A stretch of 43,403 bases of DNA, taken from Nitrospina sp. (GTDB taxonomy: Bacteria; Nitrospinota; Nitrospinia; Nitrospinales; JACRGP01). The notes below the pieces were generated by a model. That model had not been told where the DNA came from. It did not search any database and saw only the letters and a program-made list of their open reading frames with translations. The position numbers and the translations under genes are program-made. Of this stretch, positions 36,425-43,403 are shown piece by piece. The DNA is taken from NCBI GenBank assembly GCA_024648695.1, contig JACAVV010000038.1:1-43403 (forward strand), in the 5' to 3' direction. Each line of letters begins with the position of its first letter. Position 1 is the stretch's first letter.

Positions 36425-37360
36425 ATGAGGTCTTTAAAACCCTGTTTTGGGTCGAATTCTTTTCATTGGAAATTTTTTGGTTTGTGCCTGTTCGCGCTCG
36501 GCTACCTTTTTATCTCCGCTTGCGAAAACGAATCGGATCCCGGCGATCCGGTCGGGCCTTCCATCAGCAATCCGGCGGACAAATCCATCGCCGTGATTCC
36601 GGAAGTATCGACTTTGGTGAAGGGTGAAGAGGTTACTTTTACCGCTACCGGTGCGCAGGACCCGGTCACCTGGGCTCTGAGCGATATCTCCCTTGGCGAA
36701 TTGATTCCTGCATCAGGCGTTTTCACGGCAGGTCATGTTACGGGAACCGGAACCATAACAGCGACCGATGTGAAAGGTGCAACGGGAACGGCTACGTTTA
36801 CTATCGTGGATGAAATTCTGATCGTCACTCCGGAAAATGCCATCGTGCGCCAGTTGGGTACCCAGACCTTCACGTCCACCGGCTTGACTCCGTTTTTCTG
36901 GACGGTGGATAACACGTCCCTTGGAACCATGGGCACGACCTCGGGGACATTCACCGCAGATAATATCACCGGCACGGCCACAGTTTCGGTCGTAGACGCC
37001 GAAGGCAATACGGGTATGGCGACGGTCCAGGTGATCGCATCGCAAATTTTTATTTCGCCGACCAATTTGACAGTGGAGGATTTGCCCACAACTCCTATAA
37101 CCTTCGCCGCAACAGGCCAGGTGGGAACGCCCTTGTTCAGTTTAACCGGTCAGGACAACGGGTATACGGGTGCCACCATTAACAGTGCAACCGGTGTGGT
37201 GTCTATCACGGCGATGCCAACGTTCGAAGAGGGCAACCAGTCGCTTACTGTCACAGCGGAAGATGGGGTTGCGGATTCGGCAACAGCCACTTTGTTCCTG
37301 ATAGCGGACCCTGAAATCATTATTGAAGAACCCCCAACTGAAAACCCTGAGGAACCTTAG
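36425..37360 (+). CDS. Lipoprotein with tandem Ig-like repeats, inside the flagellar operon
   Basis: The 311-residue protein has a signal ending in Ile-Ser-Ala-Cys (Cys33). Two similar Ig-like repeats follow (about 55-129 and 131-205), each with a Thr-Gly, Trp-Ala/Thr, SLGxx, SGxFTAxxxTGT and GxTGxATxxxV pattern. A third, cadherin-like domain (about 206-294) has NSATGVVSITAMPTFEEGN, and the end is an acidic Pro/Glu tail (295-311). AAAGGT lies ten bases before the ATG. It is sandwiched between the Big-1 lipoprotein and flgI (eight bases on). The design suits a surface or periplasmic spacer protein; anything more specific is inference. Confidence 0.85.
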   Translation: MRSLKPCFGSNSFHWKFFGLCLFALGYLFISACENESDPGDPVGPSISNPADKSIAVIPEVSTLVKGEEVTFTATGAQDPVTWALSDISLGELIPASGVFTAGHVTGTGTITATDVKGATGTATFTIVDEILIVTPENAIVRQLGTQTFTSTGLTPFFWTVDNTSLGTMGTTSGTFTADNITGTATVSVVDAEGNTGMATVQVIASQIFISPTNLTVEDLPTTPITFAATGQVGTPLFSLTGQDNGYTGATINSATGVVSITAMPTFEEGNQSLTVTAEDGVADSATATLFLIADPEIIIEEPPTENPEEP

Positions 37361-37368
37361 GAGTGTTT

Positions 37369-38493
37369 ATGCGATCGATATTGGCTCGACCCGTTTTATG
37401 GATGCTGACTGCAATGCTGGTGTTTGCTCAGGCGGTGCCGGCAGATGCTGTGCGCATCAAGGACCTCACCCAGATTCGCGGGGTGCGTACCAATCAATTG
37501 ATCGGTTTCGGTCTGGTGATCGGTCTCACAAATACAGGTGATGGAGCCACTAACGTTTTCTTCTCACTGCAAACGGTGGTCAACATGCTGAGAAAGCTTG
37601 GGATTACCGTTCCAGATGCGCAGGTCAACCAATTGCGCTTCAAAAACGTGGCCACGGTGATGGTGACGGCCGACTTGCCGGCCTTTGCGAAACAGGGGGA
37701 CCGGCTGGACATTCTGGTTTCGTCGGTAGGTGACGCCAAAAGCTTGCAAGGCGGAACGCTTTTGATGACGCCTTTGAAAGGTCCCGATGGCGAAATATAT
37801 GCGGTCGCGCAGGGTCCTCTGTCTATTGGTGGATTTGCAGTGCAAGGGGCGTCACGCGGAATTCAGAAAAATCATCTGACGGTGGGTCGGATCGTGAGTG
37901 GCGCTTTGGTCGAAAAGGAACTGCCCAACAGCTTCAATATGAAAGATGAAATTTTCCTCACCTTGAAGCGAACGGATTTTACCACCGCCGAACGAATTAC
38001 CAACAAGATCAACGATAATTTAAGAGACGTCTACGCGCAAACGATGGATGGCCGAACGGTGAAAGTTAAAGTCCCCGGATTCTACAAGGACAACACGTCT
38101 ATGTTCGTGCATACCATCGAAGGTCTGGAGGTGCAACCGGACGCCATCGCGAAAGTGATCGTGGATGAGCGGACGGGAACGGTGGTGATGGGTGAAAATG
38201 TGAAAATATCTACCGTCGCCGTGGCACATGGCGCCTTGTTCATTCAGATCAAGGAGGAACCTTTGCCGTCACAACCGGAACCGTTATCGGGAGGCCAGAC
38301 GGTCGTTGTTCCGAGAACAAGGATTTCGGTGGAAGAGGGCCAGGATAAATTACTGATCATTCCAAAAGCGGTCAAACTGGGCGAAGTGGTCAATGCTCTG
38401 AACGCTATAGGAGTGACTCCCCGTGACCTCATTTCCATCCTGCAAGCGATCAAGGCCGCCGGTGCCCTGCATGCGGAACTGGAATTGATTTAG
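37369..38493 (+). CDS. flgI: Flagellar P-ring protein FlgI
   Basis: FlgI builds the P ring around the rod in the peptidoglycan layer. The 374-residue protein has a cleavable signal (about 1-27) and the very typical mature start VRIKDLTQIRGVRTNQLIG, then GLVIGLTNTGDG, VNMLRKLGI, FKNVATVMVTADLP, and the end IGVTPRDLISILQAIKAAGALHAELEL(I). The length is normal. The ATG at 37369 with AGGAG five bases before it is preferred to a GTG six bases upstream. It closes the first flagellar unit; a 277-base gap with a new promoter follows. Confidence 0.96.
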   Translation: MRSILARPVLWMLTAMLVFAQAVPADAVRIKDLTQIRGVRTNQLIGFGLVIGLTNTGDGATNVFFSLQTVVNMLRKLGITVPDAQVNQLRFKNVATVMVTADLPAFAKQGDRLDILVSSVGDAKSLQGGTLLMTPLKGPDGEIYAVAQGPLSIGGFAVQGASRGIQKNHLTVGRIVSGALVEKELPNSFNMKDEIFLTLKRTDFTTAERITNKINDNLRDVYAQTMDGRTVKVKVPGFYKDNTSMFVHTIEGLEVQPDAIAKVIVDERTGTVVMGENVKISTVAVAHGALFIQIKEEPLPSQPEPLSGGQTVVVPRTRISVEEGQDKLLIIPKAVKLGEVVNALNAIGVTPRDLISILQAIKAAGALHAELELI

Positions 38494-38770
38494 GTTGCCC
38501 CATGGACCCGGTTCCACGAACCCAGTCATTCAGGAACCGGGAATTATTTGCCCCTTCCGTTGGGAATTTTTTTCCGCTCCTCCCGGTATTTCCGGAGTTT
38601 CAAACTTACGGTTTTCCGCGGCCTGCCCCAAAACCATTTAAAAATAAAAGGTTACATAGTTTTTTCGAAGTCCTTGAGGAATGGTACGCCCCTTGCTCTC
38701 TTGTTTGCGTACCCAAAGGCTCGGAAAGGCTGACTCATGAACCGGAACGCTATTTTGAAAGGAACGTGTA
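38494..38770 (+). other. Gap between flgI and flgJ containing a second promoter
   Basis: This 277-base gap has no gene. An 89-codon open frame runs through it but covers the promoter and lacks coding character. It holds the sigma-54 site at 38682-38697. The region starting at 38500 is GC-rich and then turns AT-rich (38630-38670) just before the promoter. Confidence 0.45.
38682..38697 (+). promoter_or_regulatory. Sigma-54 (-24/-12) promoter of flgJ-flgN-flgK
   Basis: TGGTACGCCCCTTGCT has TGG and TTGC at exact -24/-12 spacing and agrees with the flgF site at 13 of 16 positions. Transcription would begin near 38708, 63 bases before flgJ. No rho-independent terminator separates it from flgI, so read-through is possible. 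Confidence 0.75.
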
Positions 38771-39193
38771 GTGGACTATCTATCCGATATACGGGCGCGA
38801 CCGAGCCTTCCCGATATGGTAACGCAAAAGAAAATCGATACAGGTACTGCCAGGTTGAACTCAAAATCTCTCGAAGAGCAGGAAAATGAGATCAAAAAAG
38901 TTGCGCAACAGTTCGAATCGATTTTCATCAATCAGGTATTCAAGGAAATGAGAAAAACCGTTCCCGAATCCGGACTGTTCGACAGTTACGCTATGGATAT
39001 GTTTCAGGGCATGCTCGATGAAGAGATGTCCAACGAACTGTCCAAAGGAAACGGACTGGGTTTGCGGGACATGATTTACAAACAATTGTCGAGTCTGGAC
39101 GAGAAAATACGCAGTCAGACCCAGGCCAAAGTTCAAACCTTCAAGGTATCCGATATCGAACGTGTGTCGCGAGCCTATGAGGCCAACAAATGA
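38771..39193 (+). CDS. flgJ: Flagellar rod-cap protein FlgJ, N-terminal domain only
   Basis: The 140-residue protein corresponds to the FlgJ N-terminal rod-binding domain: KKVAQQFESIFINQVFKEMRKT (about 42-63), then ESGLFDSYAMDMFQGMLDEEMS and GLGLRDMIYKQL (about 97-108). The muramidase domain found in gamma-proteobacterial FlgJ is absent, as in many other phyla, where a separate hydrolase opens the peptidoglycan. The start is GTG at 38771 with AAAGGAA before it. Its stop overlaps flgN (ATGA). Confidence 0.9.
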   Translation: MDYLSDIRARPSLPDMVTQKKIDTGTARLNSKSLEEQENEIKKVAQQFESIFINQVFKEMRKTVPESGLFDSYAMDMFQGMLDEEMSNELSKGNGLGLRDMIYKQLSSLDEKIRSQTQAKVQTFKVSDIERVSRAYEANK

Positions 39194-39696
39194 ATCGTTT
39201 GTATAAAAACCTGCTGAGCTTGCTGGTCCAGAAACTGGCGCTTTACAAGGAATTCGTCCTTCTCCTGCAAAAAGAGTGGGAGGTGGTGGCGGAGTATTCC
39301 CTGAGTTCTTTGGAAGACATTGTCAAAAAGAAAGAGACACTGGTCCTGAAAATGCAGATGCTGGAAGAAAACCGCACGCGTGTAATTGCAGGCCTGGCGC
39401 CGTTGCTCGGCATTCCCGAAGAAGAACTGACTTTAAAAAAACTGATCGAGTCAAATGATCATCCGGACAACAAATTATTGAGCCGTTACCGCAAGGAATT
39501 GAAAGAAGAAATAGAGCATGTGGCGCGTTGGAATGAGAAGAACATGAACCTGATCAACCATTCTTCCACCTCACTCAAAAAATCGATTGCCTTCATTTGC
39601 AAGAAAGGTGAGGAAGCGATCAACGGTTCCTATTATTCCAATGGGCAAAACTCGGAGATTCGTTTGTCCAGTCAATTGCTGAGTACGAATGCTTGA
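39190..39696 (+). CDS. flgN: FlgN-like export chaperone for FlgK/FlgL
   Basis: FlgN binds the hook-filament junction proteins FlgK and FlgL in the cytosol before export. The 168-residue protein is almost wholly helical with the FlgN pattern of long heptads: LLSLLVQKLALYKEFVLLL at the start, then LEDIVKKKETLVLKMQMLEENR (about 41-62), and a C-terminal polar tail. It overlaps flgJ by four bases and is followed by flgK after 77 bases, the usual setting. The flgM anti-sigma factor that often sits here is not found. Confidence 0.85.
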   Translation: MNRLYKNLLSLLVQKLALYKEFVLLLQKEWEVVAEYSLSSLEDIVKKKETLVLKMQMLEENRTRVIAGLAPLLGIPEEELTLKKLIESNDHPDNKLLSRYRKELKEEIEHVARWNEKNMNLINHSSTSLKKSIAFICKKGEEAINGSYYSNGQNSEIRLSSQLLSTNA

Positions 39697-39773
39697 TAAA
39701 AGGAAGTATTTTCAAAGTGGACCACGACCTGATAAACAGATGTCCAAAATGGTAACGTAGCCCTGAGGCACTT

Positions 39774-41459
39774 ATGACGACCAACATTTTCAGCGTATTG
39801 AACACTGCCAAGGTGGGACTGTTGTCGCAACAGCTGGCTATTGAGGTTACCGGACAAAACATCGCCAATGTCCAGACCGAAGGCTACACGCGCCAGGAAG
39901 TGTCGTTTGAACCGACCGCTCCGCGCCGGACCGGCCTGGGTTTTCTGGGTACCGGGGTTAAGGTTGGCGGCATTGAGCGGGCGCATGACCAATTCCTGTT
40001 TTTACAAATGCTGAATGAAGAAAAACCCAAAGGCACCTTTGAAACGAAGGAGCAGGTGTTTGATCAGTTGGAAGCTTTGTTTAACGAAAACGATGGCAGA
40101 AGCCTGAACCGCTCGATGTCTGACTTCTTCAACAGTTTTCAGGACTTGTCCACAAACCCGACGGGTTTAGCCGAACGGGCAACCGTTCTGGCGACTGCAG
40201 AAACTCTGGTTTCCAATTTCAACAGCGTTGGCGTTTCCCTTCATGAACTTCAAGTAAACATGGACCAGTTGGTTGATGCGGAAGTGGTCGAAATCAATGA
40301 CCTCACCCAACAGATCGCTGAACTGAATCGTGTCATCCACGGCGCTGAACCGGGTGGTCTCAAGGCCAACGACCTGCGCGATGAGCGAGACCGATTGATC
40401 AAGGAGTTAGCAGAAAAAATCGATGTGAACGTCGTGGATGAAATGAACGGCCAGTTCAGTTTAACCTTTGATAACGGACGTGCCTTGATTTTAGGCGACC
40501 GCGCTTTCGAATTGGGAACTCAGCTCAACGGTAACAATAAAACATTCAAGGATGTGACCCTGGACGACGGGTCCGGAGGCAATTTTAGTGACATCACCGG
40601 TGAAATCCGAAGCGGTCGGTTGCGCGGCTTGATCGATATGCGCGACGTCGAAATTGAAGAAATGATCGATAAGTTTGATCGTCTGGCGGCAGGCTTCGTG
40701 CGCGAAGTCAATCGGGTGCACCGGCAGGGATTTGGCCTGGACGGCAGTACGGGTAATGATTTCTTCACGCCTTTGAGTCCAACGACCCATGTCAATACAT
40801 TGAATTCAGGCAACGCCCAGTTGACAGTCGTCAACACACAGTCATCCACGGCTTCTGTGGACCGATTCGAAGTGGTGTTCAACAGCGCCTCTTCGTTCAC
40901 GCTCATCAACGAAAATACCGGATTGAGCGAGGGCACCTTTAATTTTACATCGGGAACCACATTCAATATTGCAGGCGACCTGGCCGTCACCGTGACGGGA
41001 ACTCCTGCGGCAGGCGACCGCATTCGTTTTTCGCAATCGGAGAATGCGGCCCGCACGATGTCCTTGTCAAGCGACGTCAAATTTTCCAGATCGAAAATAG
41101 CCGCCGGTAGTCGATCCGCTACCGATGGTGAGAATGGTATCGACCTGGCCTTTTTGCAAAACACGCTCAGTTTCGATGGCACCAGTTTGACCAATGCGGG
41201 ATCGGGTTCCTTCACCTTTGATGAATTTTACTCTTCCATGATTTCAGAAATGGGAGTTGAAGCACGCTCCGCGAGAGGCAATATGGATCAGCAGGAAGCG
41301 ATCATTTTACAATTAGAAAACCGGAGAGAGGGACTCTCCGGGGTTTCCATCGACGAGGAGATGTTGAACATGATCAAGTTTCAGCAAGCCTTCAACGCGT
41401 CCGCGCGGGTGGTGACAGTGGTTGACGAGATGTTCGACATCCTGCAAAACAGGATCTAG
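39774..41459 (+). CDS. flgK: Hook-filament junction protein FlgK (HAP1)
   Basis: FlgK forms the first junction zone between hook and filament. The 561-residue protein starts MTTNIFSVLNTAKVGLLSQQ with ITGQNIANVQTEGYTRQ-type motif (about 25-41), contains the HAP1 stretch LRDERDRLIKELAEKIDVNV (split about 203-222), and ends with the coiled C-terminus MLNMIKFQQAFNASARVVTVVDEMFD (split about 528-553). A variable beta-rich domain spans about 340-430. GAGG lies six bases before the ATG. flgL follows 181 bases on, with a repeat copy between. Confidence 0.96.
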   Translation: MTTNIFSVLNTAKVGLLSQQLAIEVTGQNIANVQTEGYTRQEVSFEPTAPRRTGLGFLGTGVKVGGIERAHDQFLFLQMLNEEKPKGTFETKEQVFDQLEALFNENDGRSLNRSMSDFFNSFQDLSTNPTGLAERATVLATAETLVSNFNSVGVSLHELQVNMDQLVDAEVVEINDLTQQIAELNRVIHGAEPGGLKANDLRDERDRLIKELAEKIDVNVVDEMNGQFSLTFDNGRALILGDRAFELGTQLNGNNKTFKDVTLDDGSGGNFSDITGEIRSGRLRGLIDMRDVEIEEMIDKFDRLAAGFVREVNRVHRQGFGLDGSTGNDFFTPLSPTTHVNTLNSGNAQLTVVNTQSSTASVDRFEVVFNSASSFTLINENTGLSEGTFNFTSGTTFNIAGDLAVTVTGTPAAGDRIRFSQSENAARTMSLSSDVKFSRSKIAAGSRSATDGENGIDLAFLQNTLSFDGTSLTNAGSGSFTFDEFYSSMISEMGVEARSARGNMDQQEAIILQLENRREGLSGVSIDEEMLNMIKFQQAFNASARVVTVVDEMFDILQNRI

Positions 41460-41465
41460 AAAAGG

Positions 41466-41562
41466 ATTATGGATAAAACTCCCCTTCTCCCCTGGCGGTA
41501 GAGGGAGGGGTGAGGGGCAATGTAAGGCCGTAAGCTTACCTTATGAAAATTTATCCATTGCT
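41466..41562 (+). repeat. Dispersed hairpin repeat, copy 5, between flgK and flgL
   Basis: Begins GGATAAAACTCC, then a GC-rich imperfect stem of CTTCTCCCC and GAGGGAGGGG arms, then TGAGGGGCAA and the GTAAGCTTAC palindrome. The stretch 41501-41516 is identical to the complement of 4752-4767. It sits in the only sizeable gap of the second flagellar unit and may attenuate flgL expression. Confidence 0.6.
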
Positions 41563-41640
41563 GAGGAAACTTTGAAATAGAATCGGGGAAGTTAATCGAC
41601 TTCCAAGGGACGCCGGTTCCTTTACGTTTGGAGTCCGATC

Positions 41641-43155
41641 ATGGTTATGCGCGTAACCAATCAGTTGATGCAGAGCAACGCCTTGCAAAATATCTTTCGC
41701 ATTACGGAGGATATTTTTGAGGCGCAAAATCAACTCACCTCATTGAAACGGGTCAACAAACCGTCGGACGACCCTGCGGCGGTTCGCAATATTCTCGGTC
41801 TTAGAACCACCATCGACCAGGGCGAACAATACATTCGCAACATCGATTTCAACACGCTGATGATCAGTAGCGCCGACACCGCGCTCAATACCGCCGATAT
41901 CAACCTGATACGCGCAAACGAGTTGGCCATCAACCAGTTGAACGCCACGTCCACTGGCCAGACCCGCGAATTTGCCGCCGAGGAACTGGACCAGATTATC
42001 GAGCAGGTATTAGTTGCTTCCAACACACAGGTGAAAAACCAGTATATTTTTTCAGGTACCAAAACCCGGACCCAACCCTTTACGTTGAGCGGTTCCGAAA
42101 TTTCGTACCACGGCAACACAGAATCGATTTTGATTGAAGTGTCCAGGGGTGCGACCACGCGCATTTCCGTTCCGGGGTCGGAAACTTTTGGAACCGATCT
42201 CAACCCGCGATTGACAACCGCCACCCCACTCTCCGATCTGAATGCAGGCACCGGAGTCGCATCGGGAACCTTCACCATCACCGACCGGGAAGGCAACTCA
42301 AGCAATGTGAACGTGACTGGCGGGATGGATCTCAATGACGTGATCAATGCGATCAATTCTGCAGGCGTGAACGTCACCGCTTCCATCAATTCCGATCAAA
42401 ATGGATTACTGCTGAGCGATACCAGTTCCCTCATCACCGGCGCATTGGAAATCAGCGATACCGGAAACACCGCATCTGACCTGGGAATATTGGGTCGGCG
42501 CGACGGTGATTTCAACGGCGAAGACCTGGATCCCTCCATGTCCACAAACACTGCGGTTTCGGATTTGATTGGAGGCGATGGGCTCACTCTGGGTACCATA
42601 AACATCGTCAACAGCGCGGCATCAGGTGTCGTGACATTAAGTTCAGCCAATACGATCAACGATGTGATCAACGCCATCAACGGTTCCGGATTGAATGTGA
42701 CTGCCAGCATCAACAGTCAGGGTAACGGTTTGATGGTGACCTCCAATGATCCCACAACAGTGGCGGTAGTGACCGATATCGGCACAGGAACCACAGCAGA
42801 GGACCTTGGGTTAGGAGGGGGAAGGAATGTGTTCACCACATTGATCAATCTACGCGACGCTTTACGCGCAGATGATCAACCGGGGATCATTGCGTCCCTT
42901 GTGAATCTGGACAGCAGTCTGGACAAAATAAACGAGGGCCGCGCCGATTTAGGAGCCGTTCTCCGCCGGATGGAAGACACCGATCAGATTCATCAGGAAG
43001 ATATAGTCGACCAGGCCGATCAGATGTCCGATCTTGAAGACACCGATTTTACCGCAACCGCCTCCCGCCTGGTGCAGTTGGAAACCGCCTTCCAGGCCAC
43101 TCTGGACACCACCGCCAGAATCATCCAGCCTTCGCTTCTCAATTTCTTGTCATAA
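41641..43155 (+). CDS. flgL: Hook-filament junction protein FlgL (HAP3) with two flagellin-IN-like inserts
   Basis: FlgL is the second junction protein, homologous to flagellin. The N-terminus VTNQLMQSNALQNI...LKRVNKPSDDPAAVRN (about 5-50) and the C-terminal helix LVQLETAFQATLDTTARIIQ (near 477-497) are the FlgL coiled-coil ends. At 504 residues it is well above the usual 300. The extra length is two similar modules (about 191-285 and 303-393), each with DLNAGTGVxxGTFTIT, D/NDVINAINxxGxNVTASINSxxNGLxL and a closing A-x-DLG, the flagellin-IN pattern seen in larger flagellins. TTGGAG lies seven bases before the ATG. Confidence 0.93.
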   Translation: MVMRVTNQLMQSNALQNIFRITEDIFEAQNQLTSLKRVNKPSDDPAAVRNILGLRTTIDQGEQYIRNIDFNTLMISSADTALNTADINLIRANELAINQLNATSTGQTREFAAEELDQIIEQVLVASNTQVKNQYIFSGTKTRTQPFTLSGSEISYHGNTESILIEVSRGATTRISVPGSETFGTDLNPRLTTATPLSDLNAGTGVASGTFTITDREGNSSNVNVTGGMDLNDVINAINSAGVNVTASINSDQNGLLLSDTSSLITGALEISDTGNTASDLGILGRRDGDFNGEDLDPSMSTNTAVSDLIGGDGLTLGTINIVNSAASGVVTLSSANTINDVINAINGSGLNVTASINSQGNGLMVTSNDPTTVAVVTDIGTGTTAEDLGLGGGRNVFTTLINLRDALRADDQPGIIASLVNLDSSLDKINEGRADLGAVLRRMEDTDQIHQEDIVDQADQMSDLEDTDFTATASRLVQLETAFQATLDTTARIIQPSLLNFLS

Positions 43156-43403
43156 TAAACTGGATTCTCGGAAGAATATCAATCCTCTGCTGACGAGTTT
43201 GCCGGAATCCTGATATCTGAAACTCACGTCTATGGTGCTTTGGTTGATCGTGACACAGGTTTGACATACCCTCTATCCCGCATATTGCATGAGAGTCTCA
43301 GAATTATTAAAATCGAGAGAGAATTTTAAATTGCGCATTTCGGTGAGGGAATTTGTTATAAAACTTTGGCTTCCTATTGAAAAAACCTGATTGAAGACGG
43401 ACC
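43156..43403. other. Terminal region after flgL
   Basis: The last 248 bases hold no convincing gene. A TTGACA (43261-43266) has only a poor -10 match (TATTGC) 16 bases on. A 33-codon frame from 43289 to 43390 has no ribosome site and is probably chance. The csrA/fliW pair that often follows flgL is not visible before the window ends. Confidence 0.4.

Noticed and set aside
38502-38771. An 89-codon plus-strand frame between flgI and flgJ
   Set aside because: It runs through the sigma-54 promoter, has no ribosome site, and the composition (Pro/Phe/Arg) is not gene-like.
43289-43390. A 33-codon frame at the window end
   Set aside because: No ribosome site and no similarity; the apparent -10 box abuts the ATG.

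Overview
The window is a chromosomal segment from a motile, Gram-negative (two-membrane) bacterium of moderate GC. It carries outer-membrane machinery (Mla-type lipid transport, many lipoproteins, flagellar L and P rings) and looks sigma-54 dependent for flagellar genes. The gene set and the order dnaA-gyrB-gyrA-serS fit a deep-branching proteobacteria-like lineage. Nitrospinota/Nitrospina-like is my best guess, but it rests on overall impression and not on any marker gene.

Layout. (1) 199-1344: exported serine hydrolase of the beta-lactamase/PBP4* type. (2) 4568-1352, minus strand: a small block resembling the terminase end of a Mu-like phage (membrane coiled-coil protein, winged-helix protein, putative small terminase, large terminase), followed by a 54-residue membrane protein and a lipoprotein. 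No portal, capsid or tail gene follows. (3) 4569-7627: AT-rich DNA around dnaA, with a strong dnaA promoter, DnaA boxes at the 5' end of dnaA and again upstream of gyrB, an iteron-like ATTAGCC cluster, and two inverted copies of a dispersed hairpin repeat bracketing dnaA. This is the likely replication origin. dnaN and recF are not here. (4) 7628-15006: gyrB, gyrA, a TPR lipoprotein and serS. (5) 15123-18325: an endonuclease I homologue that has lost its catalytic Glu-His pair, a gene remnant, a tiny lipoprotein and an acetolactate-synthase-like TPP enzyme. (6) 18546-21655: corA-like channel overlapping an MscS-type channel. (7) 21845-26267: mlaE-mlaF-mlaD-PqiC-like lipid transport operon and a metallo-beta-lactamase-fold hydrolase. 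(8) 26389-31760: secreted repeat (beta-propeller-like) protein, hybrid histidine kinase, voltage-gated-type K+ channel, HspQ-like protein and rhodanese. (9) 32094-43155: flagellar rod, ring and hook-filament junction genes flgF-flgG-flgA-flgH-flgH-(two Ig-like lipoproteins)-flgI-flgJ-flgN-flgK-flgL.

How it works together. The flagellar cluster builds the distal rod, the P and L rings and the two hook-filament junction proteins. Two near-identical sigma-54 (-24/-12) sites, in front of flgF and flgJ, divide it into two transcription units. Its unusual features are a tandem duplication of the L-ring protein FlgH, two surface-type Ig-domain lipoproteins inserted between flgH and flgI, and a FlgL with two extra flagellin-IN-type modules. 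Together these suggest a modified outer-membrane bushing and junction. All functional statements come from reading motifs; no database search was run.
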